From Victivallales bacterium (GTDB lineage: Bacteria; Verrucomicrobiota; Lentisphaeria; Oligosphaerales; Oligosphaeraceae), in contig JAFTAC010000467.1 in NCBI GenBank assembly GCA_017458805.1, positions 1 to 7,531 of the forward strand: a DNA stretch of 7,531 bases, written 5' to 3'. How positions within the stretch are numbered: the stretch's first letter is position 1; each line of letters starts with the position of its first letter. A program made the translations under genes and the position numbers. Below are positions 5,558-7,531 of this stretch, piece after piece. Below the pieces are notes generated by a model. The model was not told the DNA's origin, made no database searches, and saw only the letters and a program-made list of their open reading frames with translations.

Positions 5558-7531
5558 GTGGTTGAATTGCTGCCCAGTGAAAAGTTCGAAAGCAACTTCA
5601 GCGAGGAGGTGCGTTCTGAAGGAAGCCTGCTCCATGCCGTGCGCAACTGGGGTGCCTTCGACCGCATTTCCTGTTCTTTTCCAGAGGACAATGACACGGA
5701 GTGCAGCCTTGAGCTGAAAGAGCGTTTCCTCGTGCCTTCCTGCAGTTGCCCTGATTTCGCACTGGGAAGGCTTTGCAAGCACCTCTGGGCTGCTCTCCTG
5801 ATTGCCGACCGATTCGAAGACCTGGGCAAATCCCTTCAGAAGAACGTCCCGCGCAAGTTGTGTACCACAGGCAATAAGCCTGCGGAAATAGCGCAAAAGG
5901 ACGATGCCCCCACATACGAACCCGTTGACAAGCGCAGGAATCGCAAAAGCCCTACGCTTCATCAGGTGGACGGCGTACTTCTTGACTACGAGCCAACGGT
6001 TGTGCGCAAGCCAAAGCATGCTACGCCATACCATTCCTACGACGACACACTCGACCTCTCCATCCTCTACGTCGTCCGTGCCGACAAACACGTTGCCAAC
6101 GATGACACGCTGGTCATTGACCTGCGCTGGCGCCCAAAGCCAGCCGATGGCGAAAAACAGGCGCCATCAAAGCCCTTCATCGTCGAGGCGGACACTGTCC
6201 TGCCCTCCGCTCTGGATGCGGAGCTCCTGTATCTTCTGGAGCCATGCCATCGTCAAGACGACGAGCCAAACCGCTACCGTGTGCCCATTGGCGACGCCTC
6301 CATCCTCGAAAAGCTGGCCAGATGCCATGAGCTTCGCTGGATGGACAACAGCAGCGGATCCCTTGTGATGCGCCCCCTTTCCATTGACGAGGGGCTGCCC
6401 GCCGACACCGCCATCCGCTTCACGCCACAAGCCAGTTCTAATCTCGCCTATCACGTTCAAGCAGAGCTTATTAACATCGGCGAACACATCCCGTTCTCAG
6501 ATGTCCAAATGCTCTTGCAGACAACCCAGCCCCTCGGCAAAAGAACACTCGCCGTGGCTCTTGCACGTGGCACGCTCTTGTTTATCGATACACGCCGCGC
6601 CACAAGCCTGCTGGAGACAAAGTTTGTCCACCGTCCTCCCCTGCCCCTTTCATTTCCCGAGGCTCTAGCTTTGGCACGAAGCCTGGCAGCCGAAACCGAC
6701 ATCGACACGGAGGAGTTTCCGCCTGGAATCGCGCTGAAGAGCGTGGAAGGCAAGCCCGTCGGCGAGCTATTCGTCCGCACGGCAAAGTTCAAGTTCCGCG
6801 AACATGAACAACTGCACGCTGATTTGACTTTCCTCTACAACGGGGTCTCCTGCCCCGACGACGGAGCAGACAGGCTCATCCAAGGGCATTGCATCGTGCG
6901 AAGGGATGCTCTGGAGGAGGAACGCCTTCACGCCCGTTTGCTCTCATTGGGCTTCCGCTACAACGAAAAAGCATACATCGAGGAGCCTGGCTGGAAGCTC
7001 CATCCATCCCAATTGGACGAGGTGGTCAGGACGCTGGTCATGGAGGATTGGATTGTCACTGCCGAAGGCAAGACCTACCGCAAGCCCGTCACCAAGCAGC
7101 CTGCCGTCAAGTCGGGCGTGGATTGGTTTGAAGTGGAAGGCGGGGCCACCTACGATGAAATCTCCGTCGGGCTTCCTGCGCTTCTGACCGCCTTCTCCAA
7201 AGGCGAGAAGGCCGTGCGCCTGGATGATGGTACCTACGGCCTCCTGCCGTTGGAATGGCTCGCCAATTTCACGGCACTAACCGAACTCGGCGATGTTCCG
7301 GACGACAAGCTGAAGTTCCGCATGGAGCAGGCAGCACTGGTCGCATCCCTCCTTGGCGACCGCGCCGCAGAGGCGACTGGCAACTACGGCGAGGCACTGC
7401 GGCGCTTTGAGGCATTGGAGGCCCCGCGGCCCGCATCACCGCCAGAGGGCTTCCGCGCCACACTCCGCCCTTATCAGGCCATTGGACTTGGCTGGCTCCT
7501 GAACATGCAGCAGGCGGGCCTGGGAGCCTGC
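5558..7531 (+). CDS. SWIM zinc-finger SNF2-family helicase, N-terminal part (runs off window)
   Basis: A reading frame of 658 codons stays open from a GTG at 5558 to the window edge. The previous in-frame stop is the nuclease TAA (5525-5527), so both genes share a frame. GTG 5558 is chosen because AGGA (5543-5546) lies 11 nt upstream and no in-frame ATG occurs early; TTG 5567 is possible. Residues 62-75 form a SWIM zinc finger, CSCPDFALGRLCKH (C62, C64, C73, H75; CxCx8CxH), a DNA or protein binding module. A long middle region follows with blocks such as VRRDALEEERLHARLLSLGF (447-466) and VDWFEVEGG plus DDGTYGLLPLEWL (521-568), of the kind found in bacterial SNF2 proteins before the motor (possibly SNF2_assoc-like). 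FRATLRPYQAIGLGWLL (632-648) is the Q-motif start of the SNF2 ATPase domain. Walker A and the remaining motor motifs lie beyond the window. Expected role: ATP-driven DNA translocation or remodelling, probably working with the upstream nuclease. Confidence 0.88.
   Translation, partial: MVELLPSEKFESNFSEEVRSEGSLLHAVRNWGAFDRISCSFPEDNDTECSLELKERFLVPSCSCPDFALGRLCKHLWAALLIADRFEDLGKSLQKNVPRKLCTTGNKPAEIAQKDDAPTYEPVDKRRNRKSPTLHQVDGVLLDYEPTVVRKPKHATPYHSYDDTLDLSILYVVRADKHVANDDTLVIDLRWRPKPADGEKQAPSKPFIVEADTVLPSALDAELLYLLEPCHRQDDEPNRYRVPIGDASILEKLARCHELRWMDNSSGSLVMRPLSIDEGLPADTAIRFTPQASSNLAYHVQAELINIGEHIPFSDVQMLLQTTQPLGKRTLAVALARGTLLFIDTRRATSLLETKFVHRPPLPLSFPEALALARSLAAETDIDTEEFPPGIALKSVEGKPVGELFVRTAKFKFREHEQLHADLTFLYNGVSCPDDGADRLIQGHCIVRRDALEEERLHARLLSLGFRYNEKAYIEEPGWKLHPSQLDEVVRTLVMEDWIVTAEGKTYRKPVTKQPAVKSGVDWFEVEGGATYDEISVGLPALLTAFSKGEKAVRLDDGTYGLLPLEWLANFTALTELGDVPDDKLKFRMEQAALVASLLGDRAAEATGNYGEALRRFEALEAPRPASPPEGFRATLRPYQAIGLGWLLNMQQAGLGAC

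Noticed and set aside
5537..6368. Frames on both strands over the start of the SNF2 gene (5537-6091 minus, 5904-6368 plus)
   Set aside because: The SWIM finger and the continuous open frame from 5558 show the true coding frame; these are low-complexity shadows.

Overview
The window looks like a chromosomal segment of a GC-rich bacterium. It has two tRNA genes, clear sigma70-type promoter elements and strong Shine-Dalgarno (SD) sites in front of some genes. A DUF6807 ('PmoA-like', Pfam PF14100) protein, common in Planctomycetes, Verrucomicrobia and Lentisphaerae, together with an RlmN whose cluster loop reads CxxxCxFCxSG, points to the PVC group, perhaps Lentisphaerota or Kiritimatiellota. This placement is inference from family resemblance, not from a marker gene. 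No phage, transposase, CRISPR or integrase gene is visible.

Layout. Positions 1-152, minus strand: a tRNA-Ala(CGC), cut by the window edge at its 3' end, lies downstream of a complete tRNA-Lys(CTT). Positions 153-389: a 237-bp AT-rich divergent intergenic region. It carries a probable tRNA promoter on the minus strand and a near-consensus TTGACA/TATTAT promoter on the plus strand, followed by a leader with a stem-loop. Positions 390-1571: a cytoplasmic DUF6807 protein with a strong SD site and extreme C-ending codon bias. Positions 1572-1704: a GC-rich spacer made of three 34-bp tandem repeats. Positions 1705-7531, plus strand: a tight run of four genes. These are an ArnT/PMT-like GT-C membrane glycosyltransferase, an RlmN-type radical SAM 23S rRNA methylase, a PD-(D/E)XK nuclease with four cysteines placed as in Cas4/AddB Fe-S nucleases, and the N-terminal 658 codons of a SWIM-zinc-finger SNF2 helicase that runs off the window.

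How they may work together. The last three genes are separated by a 1-nt overlap and a 30-nt gap, so they are probably co-transcribed. The Fe-S nuclease plus SWIM-SNF2 pair suggests a DNA processing, repair or defence module, with the rRNA methylase as a housekeeping neighbour. The window does not show whether this is a defence system, because the helicase motor and everything downstream lie outside it. The SNF2 gene starts with GTG and has no stop in the window, so it is easily missed by ATG-only gene calling.
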